The notes: generated by a model from the letters alone, not told the origin. Positions 1-5,728 are shown, counted from the stretch's first letter. The stretch is 7,579 nucleotides of DNA from Acetobacteraceae bacterium UBA6159 (GCA_002422345.1 DIUL01000058.1:1-7579); one strand, 5' to 3'. Numbers and translations: made by a program.

Positions 1-65
1 CCGTCAACCGGACAGTAGTGGACCGGCCTATGTACTAGATTTCAGCACAACCCGCTGGACACAGC

Positions 66-317
66 ATGCGCAAGACCACCTCCATAAGCCTGAACGAACA
101 CTTCGTGGCGTTCATCGACGCCCAAGTGAAGGACGGCCGCTACGACAGCGCGAGCGACGTGGTCCGTGCCGCGCTTCGTCTGCTTGAGGACCAGGCGTCC
201 CGACTGGCCGCCCTACGTTCCGCCTTGGAGGAGGGAGAGGCAAGCGGCCCCGCCACGCCATTCGACATCGACGCGTTCCTTGCGGAGAAACGATCGCCCC
301 ACATGCCGGACGTATGA
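66..317 (+). CDS. parD: ParD-family type II antitoxin (ribbon-helix-helix)
   Basis: An 83-residue protein that should bind and neutralise a ParE toxin and repress its own operon. The N-terminal part (residues 1-45) reads like ParD: a short basic beta-strand (KTTSISL), then a helix ending in DGRYDSASDVVRAALRLLE, the usual ribbon-helix-helix core. The tail (about 45-83, with FDIDAFLAEKR) matches the acidic toxin-binding region of the family. Length is normal for ParD (about 80-90). The ATG at 66 is the only start that keeps the whole RHH strand; upstream there is only a weak GGA. The stop overlaps the parE start in an ATGA (314-317), implying translational coupling. The partner toxin is frameshifted, so this antitoxin may now be orphaned. 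Family call is confident; function is inferred. Confidence 0.9.
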   Translation: MRKTTSISLNEHFVAFIDAQVKDGRYDSASDVVRAALRLLEDQASRLAALRSALEEGEASGPATPFDIDAFLAEKRSPHMPDV

Positions 318-606
318 CGGGCAAACTGACCCTCACCCCCCGGGCGAGGCGCGATCTGGATGACATCTGGGACTACAGCCGGAACCGATGGGGGAGGTCC
401 GGGCCGAAGCCTATCTCCGGCAGATCTCGCTGGACATGCGAACCGTCATGGACATCCCACGCCTTGGTCAATCCGCGGAGGAAATCAGGCCCGGCTATCG
501 CCGCTTCCGTTCCGGTTCCCACGTGCTGTTCTATCGGGTCACCGACACCGGAATTGCGGTAATCCGAATATTGCATGAACGGATGGACGTGGCCCGCCAT
601 CTGTAG
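314..606 (+). pseudogene. parE: ParE-family toxin, frameshifted
   Basis: A RelE/ParE-superfamily toxin (the ParE branch poisons DNA gyrase) split over two reading frames. From the ATG at 314 the first 27 residues are typical ParE (LTPRARRDLDDIWDYS...RWG). After the five-G run at 390-394 this frame turns to nonsense and runs on to 562. The ParE sequence resumes in the frame one base back, from about 394: EVRAEAYLRQI, then RPGYRRFRSGSHVLFYRV and a family-typical end RILHERMDVARHL with a stop at 604-606. One extra G would restore a 97-residue protein, the normal ParE length. The rest looks undamaged, so this is a recent mutation, a homopolymer sequencing error or, less likely, ribosomal slippage. 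The start overlaps parD by four bases. Confidence 0.85.
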
Positions 607-615
607 CGGCTGTCC

Positions 616-903
616 TCAAACCATCGACACAGTCATCTTAATCCCCAACGCCCGCAGGACGCTCAGGACGGTGGCGAACTCCGGGTGCCCATCCGCTGAC
701 AACGCCTTGTACAAATTCTGCCGCCCCAAGCCCGTCTTTCGGGCAACCTCCGTCATCCCCTTGGCACGTGCCACAACCCCCAGGGCATGCGTGATCAGTT
801 CGGGATCGCCGTCCTCGAACACCGCTTCCAGATAGGCCGCGACATCCTCCGCGGTTTCCAGATGATCGGCCGTATCCCAGGCGGTTGTGCGGATTTCAGT
901 CAT
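616..903 (-). CDS. HTH antitoxin of a HigA/HI1420-type addiction module
   Basis: A 95-residue putative addiction-module antidote protein (the family related to H. influenzae HI1420). It should bind the toxin encoded just upstream and act as a DNA-binding autorepressor. Residues 8-45 hold the family pattern AWDTADHLETAEDVAAYLEAVFEDGDPE in pieces. Residues 50-69 (MTEVARKTGLGRQNLYKAL) form the helix-turn-helix, followed by DGHPEFATVLSVLRALGIK, a strongly conserved stretch. I chose the ATG at 903-901 because AGAGG lies four bases upstream. A second in-frame ATG at 915-913 would overlap the toxin stop as ATGA and add four residues; coupling is possible either way. Its 3' end is nine bases from the end of parE, on the opposite strand. 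Confidence 0.88.
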   Translation of the reverse strand: MTEIRTTAWDTADHLETAEDVAAYLEAVFEDGDPELITHALGVVARAKGMTEVARKTGLGRQNLYKALSADGHPEFATVLSVLRALGIKMTVSMV

Positions 904-911
904 GGAACCTC

Positions 912-1205
912 TCATGCCAATGCTCGTGCCAGCGCCAGGGCGGATCGGATGTCCCGGTCCTGCGAGCCTTTGTCACCGCCGGCCAGAAGCACGATAACGA
1001 CCGGCCCGCGGCGCACGAAATAGACCCGATAGCCAGGGCCATGATCGATCCGCAGTTCCGACACCCCCTCCCCCACCGGCCGCACATCGCCCGCATGACC
1101 AAGTGCGAGGCGGTCGACGCGAACCAGAATGCGGGACCGGGCCTTGCGGTCTCGGAGTCCTTTGAACCAGGCCGAAAACTGGTCGGTCTGCTGAATTTCG
1201 ATCAC
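912..1205 (-). CDS. RelE/ParE-superfamily toxin (HI1419/HigB-like)
   Basis: A 97-residue toxin in the family of HI1419-type addiction-module killer proteins, expected to be an mRNA interferase of the RelE fold. Conserved pieces are visible in order: IEIQQTDQFSAWFKGLRD (strand and helix at the N-terminus), RKARSRILVRVDRLALGHAGD, the signature PVGEGVSELRIDHGPGYRVYF (residues 43-63, seen in two parts) and LLAGGDKGSQDRDI near the C-terminus. The GTG at 1205 gives the family's usual N-terminus (M-IEI) and has AGAGGA ten bases upstream. An ATG at 1244-1242 would add 13 residues but has GGGAGG directly abutting it, a poor spacing. The toxin precedes its antitoxin, the reversed order typical of HigBA-like modules. 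The gene looks intact. The specific target is not known from sequence. Confidence 0.86.
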   Translation of the reverse strand: MIEIQQTDQFSAWFKGLRDRKARSRILVRVDRLALGHAGDVRPVGEGVSELRIDHGPGYRVYFVRRGPVVIVLLAGGDKGSQDRDIRSALALARALA

Positions 1206-1211
1206 AACAGA

Positions 1212-1233
1212 ATTGTCCTCTATAAAAGACAAT
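1212..1233. promoter_or_regulatory. Candidate TA operator: 6-bp inverted repeat
   Basis: ATTGTC (1212-1217) and GACAAT (1228-1233) form perfect 6-bp arms separated by ten A/T-rich bases, just upstream of the toxin GTG. On the - strand TTGACG (1240-1235) and GACAAT (1217-1212) are 17 bases apart, a plausible -35/-10 pair with the left arm inside the -10. HTH antitoxins of this class usually repress their own promoter, so the repeat is a good operator candidate. This is inferred from spacing and position alone. Confidence 0.4.
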
Positions 1234-1253
1234 CCGTCAACCATCCTCCCGCC

Positions 1254-1282
1254 ATGACACCGCCCGCCCCCAATGCTACGCT
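1254..1282 (+). promoter_or_regulatory. Candidate promoter for the lyase/CoA-transferase unit
   Basis: ATGACA (1254-1259, five of six to TTGACA) lies 17 bases before TACGCT (1277-1282, a weak -10). It sits in the divergent gap between the leftward toxin and the rightward lyase. If used, transcription would start near 1289, inside the left part of the hairpin at 1280-1309, leaving a short leader of about 28 bases. The -10 match is poor, so this is tentative. Confidence 0.3.
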
Positions 1283-1309
1283 CCCCGCCAGACCAACCCC
1301 TGGGGGAGC
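1280..1309 (+). promoter_or_regulatory. Inverted repeat / leader hairpin covering the lyase Shine-Dalgarno
   Basis: GCTCCCC (1280-1286) pairs perfectly with GGGGAGC (1303-1309). After a two-base bulge (GC, 1287-1288), CAG (1289-1291) pairs with CTG (1300-1302), leaving an eight-base loop. The right arm contains the whole Shine-Dalgarno GGGGGAG (1302-1308), which is eight bases before the ATG at 1317. If the transcript begins upstream of 1280, the ribosome site is buried. Alternatively the repeat could be a protein-binding operator. Confidence 0.45.
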
Positions 1310-1316
1310 ATCCAAC

Positions 1317-2279
1317 ATGTCCGACCTGCCCAAGCACGTCGAAATCCACGAGGAAGGCCCACGCGAAGGCTTCCAGATCGAGCCAGGCCCGATCCCCACC
1401 GCCGACAAGGTCAAGCTGATCGAGGCGCTGTCGGAAACCGGCCTGCACCATATCCAAGCCTGCTCCTTCGTGAACCCCCGCCTCGTGCCCGGCTGGGCCG
1501 ACGCGGAAGCCGTCGTGGAATCCTTCACCGCCAAGGACGGCGTCCACTACACGGGGCTTTATTTCAACGGCAACGGTCTCGACCGCGCCCGCAAGTATCA
1601 GGGCAAATTGACCCTGTCCGGCTCCATCTCGCTGACCGCGTCCGAGGGCTTCACCAAGAAGAACCTCAACCGCACCCACGCGGAAAACGTCGAAGCCATG
1701 AAGCGCCAGGCCGCCGCCCACCTGACCAACGGCATCCCGGTCAACCGCGTCGGCGTGATGGCTGCTTTCGGCTGCAACTACCAGGGCGACATCGCCCCCG
1801 CGCAGGTGATCAAGACGCTGGAAGACGGCATGAAGATCGCCGAGGAAACGGGCGCCCAGATCACCCTGTTCTCGCTCGCCGACACGATGGGCTGGGCCGC
1901 CCCGCACCGCATCGAAAAGGTGATCGGCGAAGTCCGCAACCGCTGGCCCGAGATGACCATCAGCCTGCATTTGCACGACACCCGCGGCCTCGCCGTCGCC
2001 AACGCCCATGCGGCGCTGAAGATGGGCGTCAGCCAGTTCGACAGCACCGTGGGCGGCCTCGGCGGCTGCCCCTTCGCCGGCCAGCCCAAGGCCGCCGGCA
2101 ACATCTGCACGGAAGAACTGGTCCTGCTTTGTGAGGAAATGGGCATCGAGACGGGCGTTGACCTCGACAACCTGATCGAGGTCGGCCGCATGGCGGAAGA
2201 CATCGTCGGGCATCAATTGCCCAGCGAACTGATCCACGCCGGCAGCCTGCAAGCCTTCCGCCGGCAGGTCGCGCACTGA
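1317..2279 (+). CDS. HMG-CoA-lyase-like enzyme (HMGL/DRE-TIM family), atypical active site
   Basis: A 320-residue TIM-barrel lyase of the hydroxymethylglutaryl-CoA lyase family. The canonical reaction is the metal-dependent aldol cleavage of HMG-CoA to acetyl-CoA and acetoacetate. Visible family landmarks: GPREGFQ at 14-20, SFVNPRLVP at 50-58, SEGFTKKN at 109-116, FGCNYQG at 151-157, metal-ligand HLHD at 218-221, GGLGGCPFA with the catalytic-loop cysteine at 251, and GN at 261-262. Two residues depart from the human enzyme: Asp42 is Glu17 and Glu72 is Gln47. Arg16, both histidines, Cys251 and Asn262 are kept, so it should be active, perhaps on a related 3-hydroxyacyl-CoA. The ATG at 1317 has a strong Shine-Dalgarno (1302-1308); the long open frame upstream is non-coding extension over the toxin. 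The stop overlaps the CoA-transferase start by one base. Confidence 0.88.
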   Translation: MSDLPKHVEIHEEGPREGFQIEPGPIPTADKVKLIEALSETGLHHIQACSFVNPRLVPGWADAEAVVESFTAKDGVHYTGLYFNGNGLDRARKYQGKLTLSGSISLTASEGFTKKNLNRTHAENVEAMKRQAAAHLTNGIPVNRVGVMAAFGCNYQGDIAPAQVIKTLEDGMKIAEETGAQITLFSLADTMGWAAPHRIEKVIGEVRNRWPEMTISLHLHDTRGLAVANAHAALKMGVSQFDSTVGGLGGCPFAGQPKAAGNICTEELVLLCEEMGIETGVDLDNLIEVGRMAEDIVGHQLPSELIHAGSLQAFRRQVAH

Positions 2280-3487
2280 TGTCGGCGAGGCCCCTTGAGG
2301 GACTGCGGGTCCTTGAATTCTCCCACACCGTCATGGGGCCGACCGCCGGCCTGCTGTTCGCCGAACTCGGCGCCGATGTGATCAAGGTGGAGCCAGCGCC
2401 GGAAGGCGACCGGACCCGCCGCCTGGGTGGCTTCGGCGCCGGCTTCTTTGCTGGTTTCAACCGCAACAAGCGCAGCCTGGCCATCGATCTGAAATCGAAG
2501 GAAGGCCAGGCGGTCATGCATCGCCTGGTCCCGACCGCCGACATCGTGCTGGAAAATTTCGGCCCCGGCACGATGGAACGACTCGGCTGCGGCTGGGAAC
2601 ACCTCGCCCCACTGAACGACCGGCTGATCTATCTGGCGCTGAAGGGCTACCTCGCCGGCCCCTATGAGCATCGCCCGGCGCTGGATGAGGTCGTGCAGTT
2701 CCAGTCCGGACTCGCCTGGATGACCGGCCCGCCCGGCCGTCCGCTGCGCGCGGGGGCCTCGGTCATCGACATCATGGGCGCGATGTTCGGCGTCATCGCC
2801 GTGCAGGCCGCCCTGCGGGAACGCGACGCCACCGGCAAGGGCCAGCGCGTGGCGAGTTCCCTGTTCGAAAGCGCCGTCTTCCTCATGAGCACCCATATGG
2901 CCGGCATGGCGGCCACGGGGCTGGATGCCCGCCCGATGCCCGCCCGCCGCGGCGCCTGGGCCGTCTATGACGTGTTCAACACCGCTGGCGACGGCCAGTT
3001 GTTCATCGGCGTCACCTCCGACCAGCAATGGAACCGTTTCGTCGAGGAATTCGGCCTGCAGGACCTCGCCGCCGATCCGCGCATGGCGACGAACGTCACC
3101 CGGTTGGCGGAGAGGGAATGGCTGGTCCCGGCCCTGCAGGAGGTCCTGGCCCGCTTCCCCCAGAAAGAAGTCGAGGAGCGCTGCGAACGCTGCAACGTCT
3201 CCTGGGCCCCCGTCGCACAGCCGGGCGATCTGTTCGAGGACCCGCATCTGCTGGCGACCGGCGGGCTGGTCGATGTGTTCGTCTCCCGCTTCGGGGCCGA
3301 GGGCGGCAAATGGGTCGGCCTGCCGGCCCTGCCGGTGGAATTCGGCCCCGAGCGCGACCGCCCCAAGGTAACCCGCCAGCCGCCAAAGATCGGCGAGCAC
3401 AACGCGGAAATCCTGGGCGAGGCCGGGTTCACGGCGCAGGAGATCGCGGACCTGGCCGAACGCGGCACGATTGTCGCGGCGGCGTGA
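2279..3487 (+). CDS. Class III (CaiB/BaiF) CoA-transferase
   Basis: A 402-residue family III acyl-CoA transferase, which moves CoA from a donor such as succinyl-CoA to a carboxylic acid through an aspartyl-CoA thioester. The N-terminus LEGLRVLEFSHTVMGPTAG, then GADVIKVEP (31-39), NRNKRSLAIDLK (61-72), DIVLENFGPGTMERLG (88-103) and GPYEHRPALDEVVQFQSGL are family hallmarks. Asp136 in ALDEVVQ aligns with the catalytic aspartate of formyl-CoA transferase, where GYD/GFD is more usual than ALD. Length is normal (about 400). The ATG overlaps the lyase TGA (TGATG, 2277-2281), so the two are translated together. The likely joint role is activation of a dicarboxylic or hydroxy acid followed by cleavage. 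The related human SUGCT uses glutarate and HMG, which makes HMG a reasonable but untested substrate. Confidence 0.92.
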   Translation: MSARPLEGLRVLEFSHTVMGPTAGLLFAELGADVIKVEPAPEGDRTRRLGGFGAGFFAGFNRNKRSLAIDLKSKEGQAVMHRLVPTADIVLENFGPGTMERLGCGWEHLAPLNDRLIYLALKGYLAGPYEHRPALDEVVQFQSGLAWMTGPPGRPLRAGASVIDIMGAMFGVIAVQAALRERDATGKGQRVASSLFESAVFLMSTHMAGMAATGLDARPMPARRGAWAVYDVFNTAGDGQLFIGVTSDQQWNRFVEEFGLQDLAADPRMATNVTRLAEREWLVPALQEVLARFPQKEVEERCERCNVSWAPVAQPGDLFEDPHLLATGGLVDVFVSRFGAEGGKWVGLPALPVEFGPERDRPKVTRQPPKIGEHNAEILGEAGFTAQEIADLAERGTIVAAA

Positions 3488-3498
3488 ACCCATCCTCT

Positions 3499-3527
3499 TT
3501 GTCCCGCCTCGGCAATCCGGGCTAGGG
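3499..3527 (+). promoter_or_regulatory. Weak candidate promoter ahead of the MFS gene
   Basis: In the 73-base gap between the CoA-transferase and the transporter, TTGTCC (3499-3504) is followed after 17 bases by CTAGGG (3522-3527), a loose match to alphaproteobacterial -35/-10 elements. No terminator is seen after the CoA-transferase, so read-through from upstream is equally possible. Confidence 0.25.
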
Positions 3528-3560
3528 TGACGGCCTCACAGCCGCGCCCGCCCGCACCCC

Positions 3561-5105
3561 ATGTCCGACCCGCTCGACTCCCCCCTGGTCGCCGCCTACT
3601 CGTTCCCGCGCCGGGTGGCCATCATGGCGGCGGTCGTGCTGGGTTCGACGCTGTATTCGACGACCCTGCTGGTCGCCTCGGCCATGCTGCCGCAGATGCA
3701 GGGATCGATGGCGGCCACGGCGGACGAGATCGCCTGGACCACGACCTTCAACATCCTGGCCACCGCCATCGTTACCCCGATGGCCGGCTTCTTCGTGTCC
3801 AATTTCGGCCGCCGGAATGTGATGATCTTCGCCGTCGGCGGCTTCACCTTCGTCACCTACATGTGCGGCCAGGCCGAGTCCCTGGAAACCCTCGTGTTCT
3901 GGCGCATCCTGCAAGGTGGCCTCGGCGCGCCGGTCGTGCCGATCTCCAACGCGCTGGTGCTGGACTGCTTCCCCCGCCGCCAGGCCGGCATCGTCAGTTC
4001 CATCTTCGGCATGACCGCCGTCGTGCTGGGCCCCGTCATCGGCCCGACCCTCGGCGGCATCCTGGCCGAGACCTATAGCTGGCGCTACGCCTTCTACATG
4101 ATCGTCCCGGCCGGGGCGGCAGGGTTCATCGCACTCTGGCTGGTCCTGCCGAAGGAACCGCCGGGCGCCGGCACCAGGCTCGACTGGATCGGCTTCCTCA
4201 GCCTCTCGCTCGGACTGGGCTGCCTGCAACTCGTGCTGTCGCGGGGCCAGCGGCTGGACTGGTATGAATCGCCCGAGATCATGCTGGAAACCGTGCTGGC
4301 GATCCTGGCCTTCTATTTGTTCATCGCCCATAGCGCGACGGCGGACCGGCCCTTCCTCAGCCCCCGGCTGCTGCGGGACCGGAACTACGCGCTGGGGCTG
4401 CTCCTTGTGCTGATCTACGGGATGCTGAACTTCACGCCCTTGGTGCTGCTGCCGCCGCTGCTCCAGACCCATGTCGGATTTCCGGACTCGACCATCGGCA
4501 TGATCGTCGCCGCCCGCGGCGTCGGCGGCACGATCGGGTTCTTCTCGGCCATGTTCCTCGCCCGCTTCGATCCCCGCATCGGCATGACCATGGGCTTCGG
4601 CCTGCTGGCGCTGTCAGGGGTGTGGCTGATGGAGATCGACCTGAACATCGGCATGAACGACCTGCTGATGAACTCCCTCGTGCAGGGGATGGCCACCGGG
4701 GTCGTCTGGGTGCCGCTCAGCGTCATGGCGTTCTCCACGCTGGAACCCCGCCTCATGAGCGAGGGGATGGCGGTGTTCCATCTGCTCCGCAACATCGGCT
4801 CCAGCCTGTTCATCTCGCTCGCCTTCGCGATGGTGATCAGTTCCACCGGCGCCAACTACAGCCGGATGACCGAGATGGTAACGCCCTATAACCGCGCGCT
4901 GAGCCTGCCCTGGGCGATGGGGTCCTGGACGATGGAGACGATGCCCGGGCTCGCGCGCCTGACGCGGGAGATCAACCGCCAGGCGGCGATGATCGGTTAC
5001 CTCAACGCGTTTTCGCTCTACACGGTCACGTCCCTGGGCGCGATCGCGCTGGTGTGGATGGCCCGCCGGCGGCGGGCGATCATCGCCACGCCGCCTTCGA
5101 AGTGA
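3561..5105 (+). CDS. DHA2-family MFS multidrug exporter (EmrB/QacA-like, 14 TM)
   Basis: A 514-residue inner-membrane proton-coupled drug exporter of the DHA2 branch. It opens with a cytosolic stretch ending FPRR (to residue 18), then the first helix. Motif A is GFFVSNFGRR (76-85), with Asn in place of the common Asp at 81. RILQGGLGA (115-123) is the motif-B region, and GMTAVVLGPVIGPTLGG (150-166) is the antiporter motif C. WRYAFYMIVPAG (174-185) is typical of EmrB. The long polar loop at about 427-476 before the last helix is also an EmrB trait, and the tail is basic (ARRRR). EmrB-type pumps usually sit beside an EmrA/HlyD adaptor and an outer-membrane channel; neither is in the window, so it may act alone or with a distant partner. 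No Shine-Dalgarno is evident at the ATG. Substrate unknown. Confidence 0.9.
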   Translation: MSDPLDSPLVAAYSFPRRVAIMAAVVLGSTLYSTTLLVASAMLPQMQGSMAATADEIAWTTTFNILATAIVTPMAGFFVSNFGRRNVMIFAVGGFTFVTYMCGQAESLETLVFWRILQGGLGAPVVPISNALVLDCFPRRQAGIVSSIFGMTAVVLGPVIGPTLGGILAETYSWRYAFYMIVPAGAAGFIALWLVLPKEPPGAGTRLDWIGFLSLSLGLGCLQLVLSRGQRLDWYESPEIMLETVLAILAFYLFIAHSATADRPFLSPRLLRDRNYALGLLLVLIYGMLNFTPLVLLPPLLQTHVGFPDSTIGMIVAARGVGGTIGFFSAMFLARFDPRIGMTMGFGLLALSGVWLMEIDLNIGMNDLLMNSLVQGMATGVVWVPLSVMAFSTLEPRLMSEGMAVFHLLRNIGSSLFISLAFAMVISSTGANYSRMTEMVTPYNRALSLPWAMGSWTMETMPGLARLTREINRQAAMIGYLNAFSLYTVTSLGAIALVWMARRRRAIIATPPSK

Positions 5106-5132
5106 CACCCTGACCGATCGGACCCGCCCCGC

Positions 5133-5585
5133 GTGAACGCCATCCTGCTGCGCCTGCTGACCCGCCTGCCCCGCCCGATCGGCCGCTTCCTGCTGGCCCG
5201 GATCGGCGCGATCACGCAGTTCCTGCGCTTCGCCGTCGTCGGTGGCGCCGGCTTCATCGTCGACACGGCCTGTGTCTACGCGCTGCGGGCCGAGTTCGGA
5301 CTGTACGGCGCCGGCCTGATCGCCTGGGCGGTCTCGGTCACGATGAACTGGGTGATGAACCGGCTCTGGACCTTCCGCGGCCAGGGCGGCGGCCCCGCGC
5401 ACCGGCAGTTCCTGCGCTATGTCGCGGTCAGCGTGGTCGGTTTCGTGCTCAACCGCGGCGCCTATGCGCTGATGGTGACCTTCGTCGCCGCCGCCGCCGC
5501 CGAACCGGTCCTGGCCACCGCCGCCGGCGCCGTGGCCGGGATGTTCGCCAATTACTTCCTCTCCCGCGCCATGGTTTTCCGCTGA
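5133..5585 (+). CDS. GtrA-family membrane protein (putative lipid-linked sugar flippase)
   Basis: A 150-residue, four-helix membrane protein of the GtrA/DPMS family. Members are thought to flip or help present polyprenyl-phosphate-linked sugars for modification of surface glycans. Helices lie at about 32-52, 56-77, 93-116 and 124-145. Family pieces are LRFAVVGGAGFIVDTACVYAL (in the first half), NWVMNRLWTF (72-81) and the closing NYFLSRAMVF (140-149). The two halves resemble each other, as in an internal duplication. The frame opens only at the TGA of the transporter (5103-5105) and GTG 5133 is the first usable start; the Shine-Dalgarno is poor. It lies 27 bases after the MFS gene and probably shares its transcript. 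The functional partner is likely the GT2 enzyme at 6459, with the sugar phosphotransferase between them. Confidence 0.88.
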   Translation: MNAILLRLLTRLPRPIGRFLLARIGAITQFLRFAVVGGAGFIVDTACVYALRAEFGLYGAGLIAWAVSVTMNWVMNRLWTFRGQGGGPAHRQFLRYVAVSVVGFVLNRGAYALMVTFVAAAAAEPVLATAAGAVAGMFANYFLSRAMVFR

Positions 5586-5622
5586 CGGGTTCGTTGTCTG
5601 TTCGCCCAACGGACCCGTATTT
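5585..5622 (+). terminator. Stem-loop directly after gtrA, probable intrinsic terminator
   Basis: Bases 5585-5596 pair with 5607-5618 as a 12-bp stem (one G-U pair at 5591/5612) around a ten-base loop. The stem begins on the last base of the gtrA stop codon. The downstream U-tract is short (TATTT, 5618-5622), so termination may be partial. It separates the transporter/gtrA transcript from the glycosyltransferase genes. Confidence 0.6.
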
Positions 5623-5650
5623 GACGAAAAATAACGAGGCGTCACTACAC
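5621..5650 (+). promoter_or_regulatory. Possible promoter for the glycan genes
   Basis: TTGACG at 5621-5626 is a good -35 element lying right after the stem-loop, where a new transcription unit would be expected to start. No clear -10 follows; the best (CTACAC, 5645-5650) is at an 18-base spacing and weak. The local A-rich stretch (5627-5634) contrasts with the G+C-rich surroundings. Only the -35 and the location support it. Confidence 0.3.
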
Positions 5651-5694
5651 CTGCGTGCCACGTTAACCGCTCGCTCATGACTTTCGCGCTCTGA

Positions 5695-5722
5695 CTGCGT
5701 TCGTCGAGAAACGAGAACGCGG
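5695..5722 (+). promoter_or_regulatory. Leader hairpin just upstream of the sugar transferase start
   Basis: CTGCGTTC (5695-5702) pairs with GAACGCGG (5715-5722) including one G-U. After a single bulged G (5703), TCG (5704-5706) pairs with CGA (5712-5714) around the loop AGAAA. The hairpin ends six bases before the ATG at 5729, and its 3' arm covers the only purine-rich, weakly Shine-Dalgarno-like bases (GAGAA). It could limit ribosome access or stabilise the transcript. Confidence 0.4.
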
Positions 5723-5728
5723 CCAGCC

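Noticed and set aside
1..65. Promoter or operator ahead of parD
   Set aside because: Scanning showed no properly spaced -35/-10 pair and no convincing inverted repeat; the promoter may lie left of the window.
388..397. Programmed -1 ribosomal frameshifting in parE
   Set aside because: The five-G run could permit slippage, but there is no proper heptameric slippery site in frame and I see no stimulatory structure; a simple deletion or read error is more likely.
885..1316. N-terminal extension of the lyase reading frame across the toxin gene
   Set aside because: The frame is open but has no family similarity, and the ATG at 1317 has a strong Shine-Dalgarno and gives the normal enzyme length.
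912..2276. A 454-codon open frame on the - strand opposite the lyase gene
   Set aside because: Only its last ~97 codons are real (the RelE-like toxin). The rest is compositionally biased antisense of the lyase, which has clear family motifs on the + strand.
2213..3493. A 426-codon open frame on the - strand opposite the CoA-transferase
   Set aside because: No recognisable domain, Arg/Gly/Gln/His-rich; typical antisense shadow of a G+C-rich gene with strong third-position bias.
3522..4472. Long - strand frames opposite the MFS gene and opposite gtrA (also 4614-5678)
   Set aside because: Low-complexity His/Gln/Arg/Gly translations with no motif, mirrored by well-supported + strand membrane proteins.
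5114..5121. 8-bp palindrome CCGATCGG between the MFS gene and gtrA
   Set aside because: Short palindromes of this composition are frequent in G+C-rich DNA; no promoter or second copy supports a role.
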